From NCBI RefSeq assembly GCF_019880545.1, contig NZ_JAINVW010000001.1, positions 124,001 to 188,000 on the forward strand: 64,000 nucleotides of DNA, read 5' to 3'. The notes under the pieces are model-generated. The model had not been told where the DNA came from. It did not search any database and was given only the letters and a program-made list of their open reading frames with translations. The position numbers and the translations under genes were made by a program. This document shows positions 9,518 through 19,519 of this stretch, piece after piece; position 1 is the stretch's first letter; each line of letters starts with the position of its first letter. The stretch is from Flagellimonas meishanensis (GTDB lineage: Bacteria > Bacteroidota > Bacteroidia > Flavobacteriales > Flavobacteriaceae).

Positions 9518-10333
9518 ATGCAACGCATCATCAATTTTATTCTAAACAATAGAAATGCCTTTCTTTATGGATTTCTATTGTTGGTCTCTTTGGTGATCAC
9601 CGTTCGTTCGCACTCCTATCATCAATCCAAGTTTTTTAATTCTTCCAAGTGGCTCACTGGCAATATTTATCAAACCGGCGCCAATGTTTCATTCTATTTT
9701 GGGCTCAGGGAAGAAAACCAAAGATTGGTAAACGAAAATGAACAATTGCGAAGGATGCTTTTCAACATGGAGACATCCGGTGCCCTGCTTTTGGACACCA
9801 CCGCAATCGATTTTGAAGTGATGAGTGCCAATCTGATAAAGAACAGCTTCGCCTCCCCAAGAAATTACCTGACCATTGATCGTGGCAGGAAAGATAGTGT
9901 GGTCCAAGATATGGGTGTGATCACCACGAAAGGCATTTTGGGCATCGTGGAAAATGTTTCCAAAAATTTTGCAACCGTGCAAAGTGTGCTGAACACAAAA
10001 TCCAACATCAACGCGAAAATAAAGAACACCAACTTTTTTGGATCATTGATCTGGAATGCCGAGGATTACAAAGTGGTCCAGTTGGTCGATATCCCCAGAT
10101 TGGTTCCCCTTGTGGTTGGAGATACCATTGTCACCGGAGCCATGTCCAGTATTTTCCCTGAAAATATTCCAATTGGGGTCATCAAAAAATATGATCTTAA
10201 TACCTCCAAAAGTTTCTACAACATCGATGTGGAACTTTTTAATGATATGGCAAACATCAAGAATGTGTACTTGATCATGAACAAAAACCGGCAAGAGATC
10301 AAAACCTTGGAAGCAATTACCTTGGATGAATAG
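9518..10333 (+). CDS. mreC: rod shape-determining protein MreC
   Basis: A 271-residue bitopic protein linking MreB to the periplasmic elongation machinery. It has one N-terminal transmembrane helix (about 12-28), a coiled-coil-prone stretch (EENQRLVNENEQLRRML) and a beta-rich periplasmic MreC domain (DMGVITTKGILGIVENVS; GSLIWNAEDYKVVQL). A GTG codon at 9485 would add 11 residues; the ATG at 9518 gives the usual short cytosolic tail. It overlaps mreD by 8 nt. Confidence 0.95.
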   Translation: MQRIINFILNNRNAFLYGFLLLVSLVITVRSHSYHQSKFFNSSKWLTGNIYQTGANVSFYFGLREENQRLVNENEQLRRMLFNMETSGALLLDTTAIDFEVMSANLIKNSFASPRNYLTIDRGRKDSVVQDMGVITTKGILGIVENVSKNFATVQSVLNTKSNINAKIKNTNFFGSLIWNAEDYKVVQLVDIPRLVPLVVGDTIVTGAMSSIFPENIPIGVIKKYDLNTSKSFYNIDVELFNDMANIKNVYLIMNKNRQEIKTLEAITLDE

Positions 10334-10832
10334 CACAGTGCTCCTAAATATCGTCCGTTTTGTGCTTTTGGTCTTGGCCCAGGTATTGATTTTCAATACG
10401 TTGGGGTTTTTGGATTCCATCAACCCGATGGTATATGTCATATTTTTCTATTGGTATCCCATCAAGGGCAATAGGGCAATTTTCATGCTCACTGCGTTTC
10501 TTTTGGGTTTCATCATAGATATTTTTTCCGACACCTTGGCCCTACACGCCATAGCATCGCTCACCATAGCCTATGCACGACCAGTGATCATGCGTTTCTG
10601 CTTTGGTGTGAACTACGAATTCCAAAACTTTAGTTTCAAGAACACCACCAAAGTGCAGCGGGTCACCTTTTTGGCATTGGTGGTCCTTTTGCACCATACC
10701 GTTTTCTTTTCGTTGGAAATTCTTAGTTTCTCCCATGTATTGCTCATTCTGAAAAAGGTTTTTTCAATTGGTATTGTTACCTTAGTGTTCTGTGTGCTTT
10801 TCAGTTCACTTTTTAGTCCTGCCCGCGAATAA
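10326..10832 (+). CDS. mreD: rod shape-determining protein MreD
   Basis: A 168-residue polytopic inner-membrane protein with about five hydrophobic segments. Primary sequence conservation in MreD is low, but position between mreC (8-nt overlap) and mrdA, size and topology fit well. MreD partners MreC in the elongasome. The motif GFIIDIFSDTLALHAIAS resembles the conserved family segment with acidic residues in a transmembrane helix. Confidence 0.93.
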   Translation: MNSTVLLNIVRFVLLVLAQVLIFNTLGFLDSINPMVYVIFFYWYPIKGNRAIFMLTAFLLGFIIDIFSDTLALHAIASLTIAYARPVIMRFCFGVNYEFQNFSFKNTTKVQRVTFLALVVLLHHTVFFSLEILSFSHVLLILKKVFSIGIVTLVFCVLFSSLFSPARE

Positions 10833-10887
10833 AAAAGTTCATTTTTCGTTAAGTAAAATAGGTTAGGAGCCCTAAATTTGTGCATTA

Positions 10888-12756
10888 ATGAAAAAACTCC
10901 TTTTATCTTCCATTATCGTTATTATAGGATTCACCTTTATTGGGAGACTTTCCTATTTGCAGCTTTTTCGCTTTTCTCCGGACCAAACTTTTGAGGATCC
11001 CGCCATCAAGGCCATTTACGATTACCCAGAGCGTGGCTATATTTATGACCGAAACGGCGAATTACTGGTCGGGAACCAACCTGCCTATGATGTAATGGTT
11101 ATCCCCAGGGAGGTTAAGCCATTGGACACTTTGGAGTTTTGCGGCCTCTTGGGAATTGATAAGAACACCTTTGTGGAGAAAATGGAAAAGGCCCGGATTT
11201 ACTCTCCCAGGCTTCCTTCGGTGTTGGTGCACCAGCTCTCCAAAGAGGATTATGCCCGTCTTCAGGAAAAAATGCGCCATTTTGAAGGTTTTTATATTCA
11301 AAAAAGATCTTTGCGCTACTATGCGACCAACAGTGCCGCCAATGTGTTGGGATACATAAGCGAAGTTGGGGAATGGGACCTTAAAAACAATCCTTACTAC
11401 CGTGCGGGCGAACTGAAGGGCCGGACAGGGATTGAAAAACAATATGAAGAGATTTTGAGGGGCCGGAAAGGGGTCAAATTCATTCAAAAAGATCGTTTCA
11501 ATAGGGATATAGGCCCCTATAAAGATGGTAAGTTGGATACTTTGCCCGAACAGGGAAAGGAAATCCAGATCACGGTGGACAAGGCCCTTCAAGAATATGG
11601 CGAGGGATTGATGCATGGCAAACGTGGGGGGATTGTGGCCTTGGAACCCAAATCGGGCGAGATTTTGGCCATGATTTCAGGACCCACATATGATCCCTCT
11701 CTTTTAGTGGGTCGCCAACGTTCCAATAATTACAGTACCCTGCACTACGATACCATTTCAAAACCAACTTGGGACCGCTCCATTTTGGCCGAACCCTCTC
11801 CGGGATCGCCTTTTAAAATACTCAATGCACTGGTGGCGCTTCAGGAAGGGGTTATAGAGCCAAGCACCACATTTAAATGTTACCATGGGTTTTATGTGGG
11901 CAGTACATTGCGAGGATGTCATTGCGGAGGCGGTACTCGGGACATGAACACTGGCATATTTCGCTCCTGCAACGCTTACTTTGCAGGCACATTTAGAAAA
12001 ATCTATTCAAAATACCCCACAACGGATGAAGGCATGGATGTGTGGGAAAAACACATGAAGAGTTTTGGCCTTGGCGGATATCTAGGCTCAGACCTTCCCA
12101 CAGGAAGACCTGGAAGAATTCCCGATAAAGCCTACTACGACAGGGCCTATGGCGATAATAGATGGGCATCTTCTTTCATTATTTCCAATGCCATTGGCCA
12201 GGGAGAAGTGGCCGCTACACCATTGCAATTGGCCAACATGACGGCTGCCATTGCCAATCGCGGATATTATTACACACCACATGTCATAAAAAGTGTTGGC
12301 AACAAAGGTGCCATAGACCCGAGATATACCGAACCCAACTACACCACCATAAATCGGAAGCATTTTGAGCCAATTATTGAGGGTATGGCCAATGTGTACA
12401 AATATGGTACGGCCAAATGGCTTCAGGTTCCCGAGATTGAAATTGCGGGAAAAACGGGAACGGTGGAAAATTTTGTCCGTATAAACGGGGAACGGATGCA
12501 GCTTACGGATCACTCCATCTTTGTGGCCTTTGCCCCTGTTGAGAATCCCCAGATTGCATTGGCGGTATACATTGAAAACGGATATTACGGCGCGCGCTAC
12601 GCTGGCCACATCGCCTCTCTTTTGATTGAAAAGTACATCAAGGGAGAAATCACCAGAAAAGATTTGGAAAAGCGTATGTTGGAGAAGACTTTGGAGCATG
12701 AATACGCCAAACCATTCAGTGGCGAACCTTTCAATATAAACGAATATGTCTGGTAG
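10888..12756 (+). CDS. mrdA: penicillin-binding protein 2 (elongation transpeptidase)
   Basis: A 622-residue class B PBP that cross-links peptidoglycan during cell elongation. An N-terminal membrane anchor (4-24) is followed by a dimerisation/pedestal domain with ERGYIYDRNGELL and the transpeptidase domain. Active-site motifs are visible: a SPGSPFK segment (SxxK, acyl-Ser), RSCNAYF (SxN) and AGKTGT (KTG). It overlaps rodA by 11 nt, consistent with the SEDS-bPBP pair being made together. Confidence 0.96.
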   Translation: MKKLLLSSIIVIIGFTFIGRLSYLQLFRFSPDQTFEDPAIKAIYDYPERGYIYDRNGELLVGNQPAYDVMVIPREVKPLDTLEFCGLLGIDKNTFVEKMEKARIYSPRLPSVLVHQLSKEDYARLQEKMRHFEGFYIQKRSLRYYATNSAANVLGYISEVGEWDLKNNPYYRAGELKGRTGIEKQYEEILRGRKGVKFIQKDRFNRDIGPYKDGKLDTLPEQGKEIQITVDKALQEYGEGLMHGKRGGIVALEPKSGEILAMISGPTYDPSLLVGRQRSNNYSTLHYDTISKPTWDRSILAEPSPGSPFKILNALVALQEGVIEPSTTFKCYHGFYVGSTLRGCHCGGGTRDMNTGIFRSCNAYFAGTFRKIYSKYPTTDEGMDVWEKHMKSFGLGGYLGSDLPTGRPGRIPDKAYYDRAYGDNRWASSFIISNAIGQGEVAATPLQLANMTAAIANRGYYYTPHVIKSVGNKGAIDPRYTEPNYTTINRKHFEPIIEGMANVYKYGTAKWLQVPEIEIAGKTGTVENFVRINGERMQLTDHSIFVAFAPVENPQIALAVYIENGYYGARYAGHIASLLIEKYIKGEITRKDLEKRMLEKTLEHEYAKPFSGEPFNINEYVW

Positions 12757-14029
12757 GGGACTCTTTGGAAGGATAGATTGGCTTACTGTTTTTCTTTATT
12801 TGTTTTTGGTGCTGATTGGGTGGGTAAACATTTATTCTACCACCTTAAGTGATCCAAACCTTTCCATTTTTGATTTCTCCACGCTATATGGGAAGCAACT
12901 TTTGTTCATTGGCATGGCCATTTCGGGTGTGCTTTTGGTGCTTTTTATAGAAACCAACTTTTTTGAACGCTTTGCGTCCATTTTCTATATCATATCCATC
13001 GTATTGCTGCTGGGGCTTTTTCCCTTCGGGAGAACCATTGCTGGTGCAACTTCGTGGTACGACCTCGGTTTTTTTAACCTACAACCCTCAGAGCTGGCCA
13101 AGGTGGCCACGGCCCTGGCCCTGGCCAAATTCTTAAGTGATATCCAAACCGATATCAAAAAGCCTAAGCATCAGCTGTTTGCTGTGATTATTATCCTATT
13201 GCCCGCACTTTTGATCCTGCCCCAACCCGATCCAGGGAGTGCCCTGATCTATTTTTCACTTTTTTTCGTGCTCTTCAGGGAAGGGTTTCCCCTGTATTAT
13301 TTGGCCATTTTGTTGTTCTTGGTAATCCTGTTTGCCACCACCTTGATGTTTGGCACGGTATGGGTAGCCATTGGTCTGGCAGTGTTGACCGTATTGGTAT
13401 ACACTTTTAAAAAGGCATCCACAAAAATTCCATTCATTCCGGTTTTGGGCATCATTGTGGTTGCGGTGCTGTATTCCCTATCGGTCAATTTTGTTTATGA
13501 AAATGTTTTTGAACAACGGCACCGTGATCGTTTTGCCCTTTGGCTAAGTTTGGAAAAAGATGAAAGCAAGCTGGAAGAAATCCGAAAAACAATCGGGTAC
13601 AATACCTATCAATCTGAAAAGGCCATTGAATCCGGAGGTTTTTTTGGGAAAGGATTTCTGGAGGGCACACGGACCAAAGGGGATTTTGTTCCGGAACAGC
13701 ACACCGATTATATTTTCAGTTCGGTGGGAGAGGAATGGGGATTTGTAGGTACCGGCACGGTAATTCTTCTATTCACGATCTTCTTTTTAAGGTTGATCCA
13801 CCTCGCTGAGCGGCAAAAGAGTGAGTTCAACCGGATGTTTGGGTATGGGGTCATTTCCATTTTATTGTTCCATTATTTCATCAATATAGGCATGGTGATC
13901 GGACTCTTGCCCACAATCGGTGTCCCGCTTCCGTTTTTCAGTTACGGCGGCTCCGGACTGATCTTTTTTTCCATGCTGCTCTTCGTTTTCCTAAAATTGG
14001 ATTCCAATCGCCTAAAGGATGGCATTTAG
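12746..14029 (+). CDS. rodA: rod-shape SEDS glycosyltransferase RodA
   Basis: A 427-residue SEDS-family polymerase with about ten transmembrane helices that polymerises lipid II. Family features include GATSWYDLGFFNLQPSELAK, LPQPDPGSALIYFSLFFVL, EQHTDYIFSSVGEEWGFVG and GVPLPFFSYGGSGLI. The ATG lies inside the end of mrdA. The stop codon interlocks with that of the convergent nuclease gene: four bases (14026-14029) are shared, leaving no room for a terminator between them. Confidence 0.96.
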   Translation: MSGRGLFGRIDWLTVFLYLFLVLIGWVNIYSTTLSDPNLSIFDFSTLYGKQLLFIGMAISGVLLVLFIETNFFERFASIFYIISIVLLLGLFPFGRTIAGATSWYDLGFFNLQPSELAKVATALALAKFLSDIQTDIKKPKHQLFAVIIILLPALLILPQPDPGSALIYFSLFFVLFREGFPLYYLAILLFLVILFATTLMFGTVWVAIGLAVLTVLVYTFKKASTKIPFIPVLGIIVVAVLYSLSVNFVYENVFEQRHRDRFALWLSLEKDESKLEEIRKTIGYNTYQSEKAIESGGFFGKGFLEGTRTKGDFVPEQHTDYIFSSVGEEWGFVGTGTVILLFTIFFLRLIHLAERQKSEFNRMFGYGVISILLFHYFINIGMVIGLLPTIGVPLPFFSYGGSGLIFFSMLLFVFLKLDSNRLKDGI

Positions 14030-14823
14030 AATTTCCAACCCTTACTTTTAACCTCGGTTTCAAATGTTTCTTGCCAGGTCGATGGTTTTTTTTCAAAGAA
14101 ATCAATCCCTGTCCTCCTTTCTATCTCATCAATAGGGACCAAGAAAGCATTGAGCGGCAATGTGCTCTCGCGATGCGGAATAATAAAGGCCACAATTTTT
14201 GATGCATGGTTGTTTTCCCTAACAACTATCTTATAAAAAGCCTTGGGCACGTCCACATCTTCCTGTCCAATTTCCTCCAATCCCTCTTCCAAAATCCCTC
14301 CTGTTATAATGGTAAGCTCGCCGTATTTTTTGCACCAGGAGCGCACCTGTTGTTCCAGACGGTTCCAGATACCCGCATTAAAATCCCGGTCCTGCGGCAC
14401 AATATTGCTGGTGTAAAAAGTCTCGTTATAGGCATATTCTGAAAAACGACGGTCCCCGGCCGGACACAAATGCCCCCGGTCGTACCCAGAGCCTCGGTAG
14501 TTTCGCCAATCGGCAGACTTGGTCTTTACCTTTGGATCTTCAATGAAGTGGGGACGCTCTCGGTCATCGTAGGTCAAATGATCTTTTTGGAGTTTATAGA
14601 ATACCCATTCGGCCTGTTCATAGGGCTCATTATAGGAAAGCATATAGTGTTGGTGTTTTACCACCATCCCCGTTGTGGAACTTGGCAGTAGCTCGGTTTC
14701 TGGCCCCTCGGTATTTTTCGGATTTGGATTGGAATATGAAGCTGGGGTATAAAAGTTCTCGAAAATCCAAAATCCAACCACACAAAGGACAAACAAAAGG
14801 GTATACAGTGTTCTATTCTTCAA
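14026..14823 (-). CDS. DNA/RNA non-specific endonuclease (NUC1 type), membrane-anchored or secreted
   Basis: A 265-residue nuclease of the beta-beta-alpha-metal, Serratia-nuclease type. The catalytic DRGH motif is at 115-118 (YDRGHLCPAGD), and the Mg-binding helix NAGIWNRLE gives Asn149 and Glu157. An N-terminal hydrophobic segment (7-21) without an obvious cleavage site suggests a periplasm-facing anchor. It could degrade extracellular or periplasmic nucleic acid for nutrition; a DNA-uptake link to comEC 6 kb away is possible but unsupported. It is convergent with rodA. Confidence 0.92.
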   Translation of the reverse strand: MKNRTLYTLLFVLCVVGFWIFENFYTPASYSNPNPKNTEGPETELLPSSTTGMVVKHQHYMLSYNEPYEQAEWVFYKLQKDHLTYDDRERPHFIEDPKVKTKSADWRNYRGSGYDRGHLCPAGDRRFSEYAYNETFYTSNIVPQDRDFNAGIWNRLEQQVRSWCKKYGELTIITGGILEEGLEEIGQEDVDVPKAFYKIVVRENNHASKIVAFIIPHRESTLPLNAFLVPIDEIERRTGIDFFEKKPSTWQETFETEVKSKGWKF

Positions 14824-14865
14824 ATTGACGGGATTTGTTTACAAAACTAAGCATCTCCAGAAACT

Positions 14866-14905
14866 AAAAAGCCGACTTTGTCAAGTCGGCCTTTTCATTT
14901 TTTAT
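14866..14905 (-). terminator. bidirectional intrinsic terminator
   Basis: A perfect 8-bp stem, GCCGACTT (14871-14878) with AAGTCGGC (14883-14890) and loop TGTC. On the minus strand it is followed by a T-run (complement of the A-run 14866-14870) 25 bp after the prc stop codon. The plus side also has CTTTTCATTTTTT. It most likely ends prc transcription. Confidence 0.88.
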
Positions 14906-14915
14906 ACTGGTATTA

Positions 14916-17090
14916 TTATCCTTTTACACTGGCCAGTTTGCGCTCACTGCTTTTGATATTGTTCAACTGCAGGTCCTTCAACACATTGACGGCTTCTTCC
15001 ACATAAATATCCTTGGCCAGTTCCTTGTGCCATCTGTCGCGTTTTTCACGTAATACGGAATCTTGCGTGAACAGTTCCGTTTCATACCTCAGTGACTGGA
15101 AGGTCAATTTGGAATCGTAATCCCTGAGGCTCTTGAATTTTTCAGAACGTTTCTTCGCCTGTTCCTCCCGCTGCACGTATGCATCATAGCTTAGAGAAAT
15201 TACCGTTTCATCCTGCTGTTCTTTCAACCATTTGGCATTTTCCTCGATCAATTTGATCTGTGGGTTATTGGCCAATCGCTTTTTACTGTTGGCCACCGTG
15301 GTTTCAAAATCTATATAGCCATCCCACACTTTATAGTCGGCTGCGGTGATCTTGTCCCATCCCAATGGATTTTCTTGATCGCGCTCGCCCAAATCGATGT
15401 AGCTATATCGGTCTGGGACCACAATGTCACTTTTCACGCCTTCGAGCTGGGTAGATCCTCCATTGATCCTGTAGAATTTCTGGGTGGTCAATTTGATGGC
15501 ACCCAAATCGCCATGTTCGTTGCTTCGCACAATGTTGTCCAAAGGAATCACATTTTGAACGGTTCCCTTGCCAAAGGTCTGCTTACTGCCAATAACAACG
15601 GCCCTTTTATAATCTTGCATGGCGGCCGCCAAAATTTCCGAGGCGGATGCGGAAAGCTCGTTGACCAAAATCACCAACGGACCATCCCACTGAATGCGCT
15701 CGTCCTTGTCCTCGTGTACCTCTTTTCTTTGTCCGGAAGACCTCACTTGAACAATGGGGCCGTCCTTGATGAACAATCCGGCCATTTCCACTACGGTCTT
15801 TAATGAACCTCCTCCATTGTCCCTAAGGTCCAAAACGATGCCTTCAACACCTTCTTCCTTCAATCGTTCAACTTCCTTGGCCACATCGGTGGCAGCGTTC
15901 CTTTCGGTATAGTCCTCAAAATCCACATAGAATTTTGGTAGGTTTATCAAGCCGTATTTGTTCTCTTCTCTTTGAATTGTTGCCGATTTGGCATAGGACT
16001 CTTCCAATTCGACCACATCGCGTGTAATGGAGACCTCCCCGATGGTGCCATCCACTTTCCTAACGGTAAGGTTTACCACGGTACCTTTGGGCCCTTTTAT
16101 AAGTTTTATTGCATCGTCCAAACGCATGCCCACAATATCGATGGGTTCTTCACCTTCTTGGCCGACCTTCAGAATTTCGTCACCGACTTCCAGGGTTTGT
16201 TCCCTCCATACGGGGCCTCCCGAAATGATTTCGACAATACGGGCACCCTCCGGTTTCTTTTGTAATCTGGCACCAATGCCCTCAAACTTTCCGGACATTC
16301 CAATATCAAATTTCTCCTTATCATCAGGCGCAAAATAGAAGGTGTGGGGGTCAAATTCTTCAACAATGGTATTAATGTACTGTACGAACCAATCCTTGCG
16401 CTCTAGGTCGTCCACAAAATCAAAAAACTCATCCAGTGTGTTTTTTGTGTTCTCACGTGCCTCCTCTTCTGTCAAAGCCCGGTCCACCGACGTGGGGATT
16501 TCTTTAAAAGAATAGCTTACCGAAGCCACTTCGTCCCCAGATGACTGTTGGATCTCCACGATCTTGTTCTCAACCTTGTTCTCGAAAATGGCCAGTGTGT
16601 TGTATTTTAGCTGTTTTCTCCAGCGTTCCTTGAGTTGCTTTCTATTTGCGGCAAACTCTTGATCTTCATAATCAATGTTGATGGTCTCGTCAAGCGCATA
16701 GTCAAAAGGTTCTGCCAAGACTTCTTTATAGATTTCCTTGGCCTCTTCCATGCGTTTCATCAAACGTTGGTACACCACATTGAAAAAGGTGATCTCCGTG
16801 TTCCTGATCTCATCATCGATCATGAACCTGTATTTTTCAAACTCCCTGACATCGCTTTGCAGAAAGTATCTTTTTGTGGGGTCCACTATGTCGATGAAAT
16901 CATCAAAAACATTGGAACTGAAGGTGTCGTTCAAATCTTTGGGCTCATAGTGTCCGCGTTCCAAAACATAGGTGATCAAGTCCAACAACAATTTGTCCTT
17001 GTCATCATTCTCAAAAGACTTGTTCGTGAAACTGCAGGAGGCAACTGCAACGAGCATAATCAAAAGTGCCAGGATGAAATTCTTTTTCAT
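14916..17090 (-). CDS. prc: carboxy-terminal processing (tail-specific) protease, S41
   Basis: A 724-residue periplasmic lipoprotein protease. The lipobox VAVASC sits at about 19. An N-terminal helical domain is followed by a PDZ domain (GIGARLQKKPEGARIVEI; GDEILKVG), then the S41 core with NELSASASEILAAAMQDYKR (catalytic Ser) and GSKQTFGKG (catalytic Lys). A C-terminal DUF3340-like helical region completes the Prc/Tsp architecture. It trims or degrades periplasmic and membrane proteins by their C-termini. It is transcribed alone, away from surE, and ends at a strong hairpin. Confidence 0.95.
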   Translation of the reverse strand: MKKNFILALLIMLVAVASCSFTNKSFENDDKDKLLLDLITYVLERGHYEPKDLNDTFSSNVFDDFIDIVDPTKRYFLQSDVREFEKYRFMIDDEIRNTEITFFNVVYQRLMKRMEEAKEIYKEVLAEPFDYALDETINIDYEDQEFAANRKQLKERWRKQLKYNTLAIFENKVENKIVEIQQSSGDEVASVSYSFKEIPTSVDRALTEEEARENTKNTLDEFFDFVDDLERKDWFVQYINTIVEEFDPHTFYFAPDDKEKFDIGMSGKFEGIGARLQKKPEGARIVEIISGGPVWREQTLEVGDEILKVGQEGEEPIDIVGMRLDDAIKLIKGPKGTVVNLTVRKVDGTIGEVSITRDVVELEESYAKSATIQREENKYGLINLPKFYVDFEDYTERNAATDVAKEVERLKEEGVEGIVLDLRDNGGGSLKTVVEMAGLFIKDGPIVQVRSSGQRKEVHEDKDERIQWDGPLVILVNELSASASEILAAAMQDYKRAVVIGSKQTFGKGTVQNVIPLDNIVRSNEHGDLGAIKLTTQKFYRINGGSTQLEGVKSDIVVPDRYSYIDLGERDQENPLGWDKITAADYKVWDGYIDFETTVANSKKRLANNPQIKLIEENAKWLKEQQDETVISLSYDAYVQREEQAKKRSEKFKSLRDYDSKLTFQSLRYETELFTQDSVLREKRDRWHKELAKDIYVEEAVNVLKDLQLNNIKSSERKLASVKG

Positions 17091-17289
17091 GATATTTTTT
17101 TTAGGGGCAAGATTCTTTGACTTTTTACCGTCAAAAATCCTTCACACCATCCATCGTTTCTGTTTGAATGAATCTCTAAGATACTGAAAAAACCATGCCA
17201 GTTCCGAGCTTTGCGTTTAATTTTTTGTTAAACGTACAAAGGTTCATATCCTTTTGAAAAACGTATTTTTATGCCATTAATTATACCGT

Positions 17290-18060
17290 ATGAAAAAACC
17301 ACTCATCTTGGTTACCAACGATGACGGAATAACTGCCCCGGGATTGCGGACCCTGATCCGCATTATGAAAGAGCTTGGCGAGGTGGTCGTGGTGGCCCCC
17401 GATAGCCCCCAATCGGGCATGGGGCATGCCATAACAGTGGACAGTACCCTGTTCTCAAAAAAGGTGATCGTGGACCATATGGAAGGGGCGCCAAACGAAT
17501 ACAGTTGCAGTGGAACCCCTGCGGATTGCGTCAAATTGGCACTCCGTGAAATTTTGGAAAGAAAGCCCGATATCTGTGTGAGCGGGATCAATCACGGTTC
17601 CAATTCGTCCATAAATGTGATCTATTCCGGCACCATGAGCGCGGCCATCGAAGCGGGTATCGAGGGAATTCCAGCTATTGGTTTTTCCCTCTGCGATTAT
17701 TCCTGGGAAGCCAATTTTGAACCCTCGGTTCCTTTGGTAAGGAAAATTACCAAGGAAGCTTTGGACAATGGCATTCCCAAAGGAACGGTGCTCAATGTGA
17801 ACATACCCAAGACCAATGAAGCCCCAAAGGGAATCAAGGTGTGCAGGCAGGCCAGGGGCAATTGGAAGGAACAGTTCGACAAAAGAACAAGCCCATCGGG
17901 GAAGGACTATTATTGGCTCACCGGTGAGTTTGAACTATTGGACAGAGGCCAGGATACGGATGAATGGGCCCTGTCCCAAGGCTATGTTTCCCTGGTGCCC
18001 ACCCAGTTTGACCTGACCGCACACCATGCCATACCGCAAATTAACAATTGGAATTTTTGA
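17290..18060 (+). CDS. surE: 5'/3'-nucleotidase SurE
   Basis: A 256-residue SurE survival protein, a divalent-metal-dependent nucleoside monophosphatase. The metal-binding motif LVTNDDGITAPG is at the N-terminus, followed by PDSPQSGMGHAIT, SGTPADCVKLAL and SGINHGSN. It heads a plus-strand run with the small membrane protein (stop and start share TGATG), lpxB, an NlpC/P60 protein and comEC. Confidence 0.96.
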   Translation: MKKPLILVTNDDGITAPGLRTLIRIMKELGEVVVVAPDSPQSGMGHAITVDSTLFSKKVIVDHMEGAPNEYSCSGTPADCVKLALREILERKPDICVSGINHGSNSSINVIYSGTMSAAIEAGIEGIPAIGFSLCDYSWEANFEPSVPLVRKITKEALDNGIPKGTVLNVNIPKTNEAPKGIKVCRQARGNWKEQFDKRTSPSGKDYYWLTGEFELLDRGQDTDEWALSQGYVSLVPTQFDLTAHHAIPQINNWNF

Positions 18061-18347
18061 TGAAGAACAAGAAAGAAATCCTGATCGGTTTTATTGTTGG
18101 ATTAATCGCAAATAGTTTTGGCACCTTGCTGTACATACTTATTTTCTCCGATTTGGGAATTATCGAAACATTCATGGCTGCTGTTGACCAAGGTCATTTG
18201 GGCAGTCTGCTGGCGCTGGGGGCCATATTGAATCTGATAGCATTTTTTGGTTTTCTTCGGATACGGAGGGAACAAAGGGCACGGGGAGTGATGATGGCTA
18301 CCCTGCTCACGGCACTGATCATTTTGGGTTACAAAGTGTTTTTTTAA
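18060..18347 (+). CDS. small membrane protein between surE and lpxB
   Basis: A 95-residue protein with three hydrophobic helices (about 7-30, 46-63, 76-92). The ATG at 18060 overlaps the surE stop (TGATG), which is more likely than the in-frame ATG 12 nt upstream inside surE. No recognised domain; similar small membrane proteins occur between surE and lpxB in related flavobacteria as far as I recall. A role in the envelope is possible from context only. Confidence 0.75.
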   Translation: MKNKKEILIGFIVGLIANSFGTLLYILIFSDLGIIETFMAAVDQGHLGSLLALGAILNLIAFFGFLRIRREQRARGVMMATLLTALIILGYKVFF

Positions 18348-18373
18348 GCTGCAATGAAACTTGAACGCAATCC

Positions 18374-19486
18374 ATGAAGTACTACATTATAGCCGGTGAA
18401 GCCTCTGGGGACCTCCACGGCTCAAATCTGATCAAGGCACTTAAAAAAGAGGACAAAAATGCGGAGATACGCTGTTGGGGAGGGGATTTGATGCAGCAGG
18501 CAGGCGCAGAGCTGGCCAAACACTACAAGGAAATGGCTTTTATGGGTTTTTTGGAAGTCATTAAAAATATCCCTGCCATTTTCAAGAACATTGCTTTCTG
18601 CAAGGAAGACATCCAGAATTTTGGTCCCGATGCAATCATATTTATTGATTTTTCAGGTTTTAACCTTCGCATTGCCAAATGGGCCAAAAAGAAGGGGTAC
18701 AAAACCAATTACTACATCTCCCCACAAATATGGGCCTCAAGGGAAGGTAGGATCAAAAAAATAAAACGGGACATCGACCATATGTATGTCATTCTCCCTT
18801 TTGAAAAAGACTTTTATGAAAAAAAGCACGGCTACCCCGTGCATTTTGTTGGTCATCCCCTATTTGATGCCATGGCGAACACTTCCCTTATTGATGAAGC
18901 GACATTTAGGGAAGAAAATGGCCTAGACAAAGAAAAACCCATTATCGCACTGCTTCCTGGAAGCAGAAAACAGGAGGTGCAAAAGATGCTGGACATCATG
19001 CTCTCCGTGACCAAGGATTTTCCGGATTATCAATTTGTGATTGCCGGCGCTCCCAGTTTATCGGATGACTTCTATTCCCCATTCTTGAAGAAGGGCCAAG
19101 TGGGTTTCGTATCCAACCGCACCTATTCGCTTTTAAAACATTCATATGCCGCTTTGGTCACCAGCGGAACCGCAACCCTGGAAACCGCCCTTTTTGAAAT
19201 CCCTCAAGTGGTGTGCTATAAAGGGAATTGGATTTCATATCAGATAGCCAAGCGAATCATAACCTTGGACTATATTTCACTTGTGAACTTGATAATGGAC
19301 AAAGAAGTTGTCAAGGAGTTGATTCAGAATGAGTTAACTTCAAAAAATATCAAAATTGAGCTTTCCAAAATAGTCGAGGGAAGCGCACGGGAACGCATTT
19401 TGGAGGACTATAAGAGCTTAAAGAAAAAACTGGGCGGAAAGGGTGCTAGTCAATTGGCGGCCCAATTAATCGTCAAAAATGCTTAG
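18374..19486 (+). CDS. lpxB: lipid-A-disaccharide synthase
   Basis: A 370-residue GT19 enzyme that joins UDP-2,3-diacylglucosamine and lipid X into the lipid A disaccharide at the inner membrane. Family motifs are IIAGEASGDLHGSNLIKAL, YYISPQIWASREGRIKKIK, FVGHPLFD, LLPGSRKQEV and TSGTATLETALFEIPQVVCYK. It is full length. The presence of lpxB (and lptC further on) shows a Gram-negative envelope with lipid A. Confidence 0.97.
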   Translation: MKYYIIAGEASGDLHGSNLIKALKKEDKNAEIRCWGGDLMQQAGAELAKHYKEMAFMGFLEVIKNIPAIFKNIAFCKEDIQNFGPDAIIFIDFSGFNLRIAKWAKKKGYKTNYYISPQIWASREGRIKKIKRDIDHMYVILPFEKDFYEKKHGYPVHFVGHPLFDAMANTSLIDEATFREENGLDKEKPIIALLPGSRKQEVQKMLDIMLSVTKDFPDYQFVIAGAPSLSDDFYSPFLKKGQVGFVSNRTYSLLKHSYAALVTSGTATLETALFEIPQVVCYKGNWISYQIAKRIITLDYISLVNLIMDKEVVKELIQNELTSKNIKIELSKIVEGSARERILEDYKSLKKKLGGKGASQLAAQLIVKNA

Positions 19487-19519
19487 ATTTAGCTTCCAAG
19501 AAAGCAATACTATTCTTGG

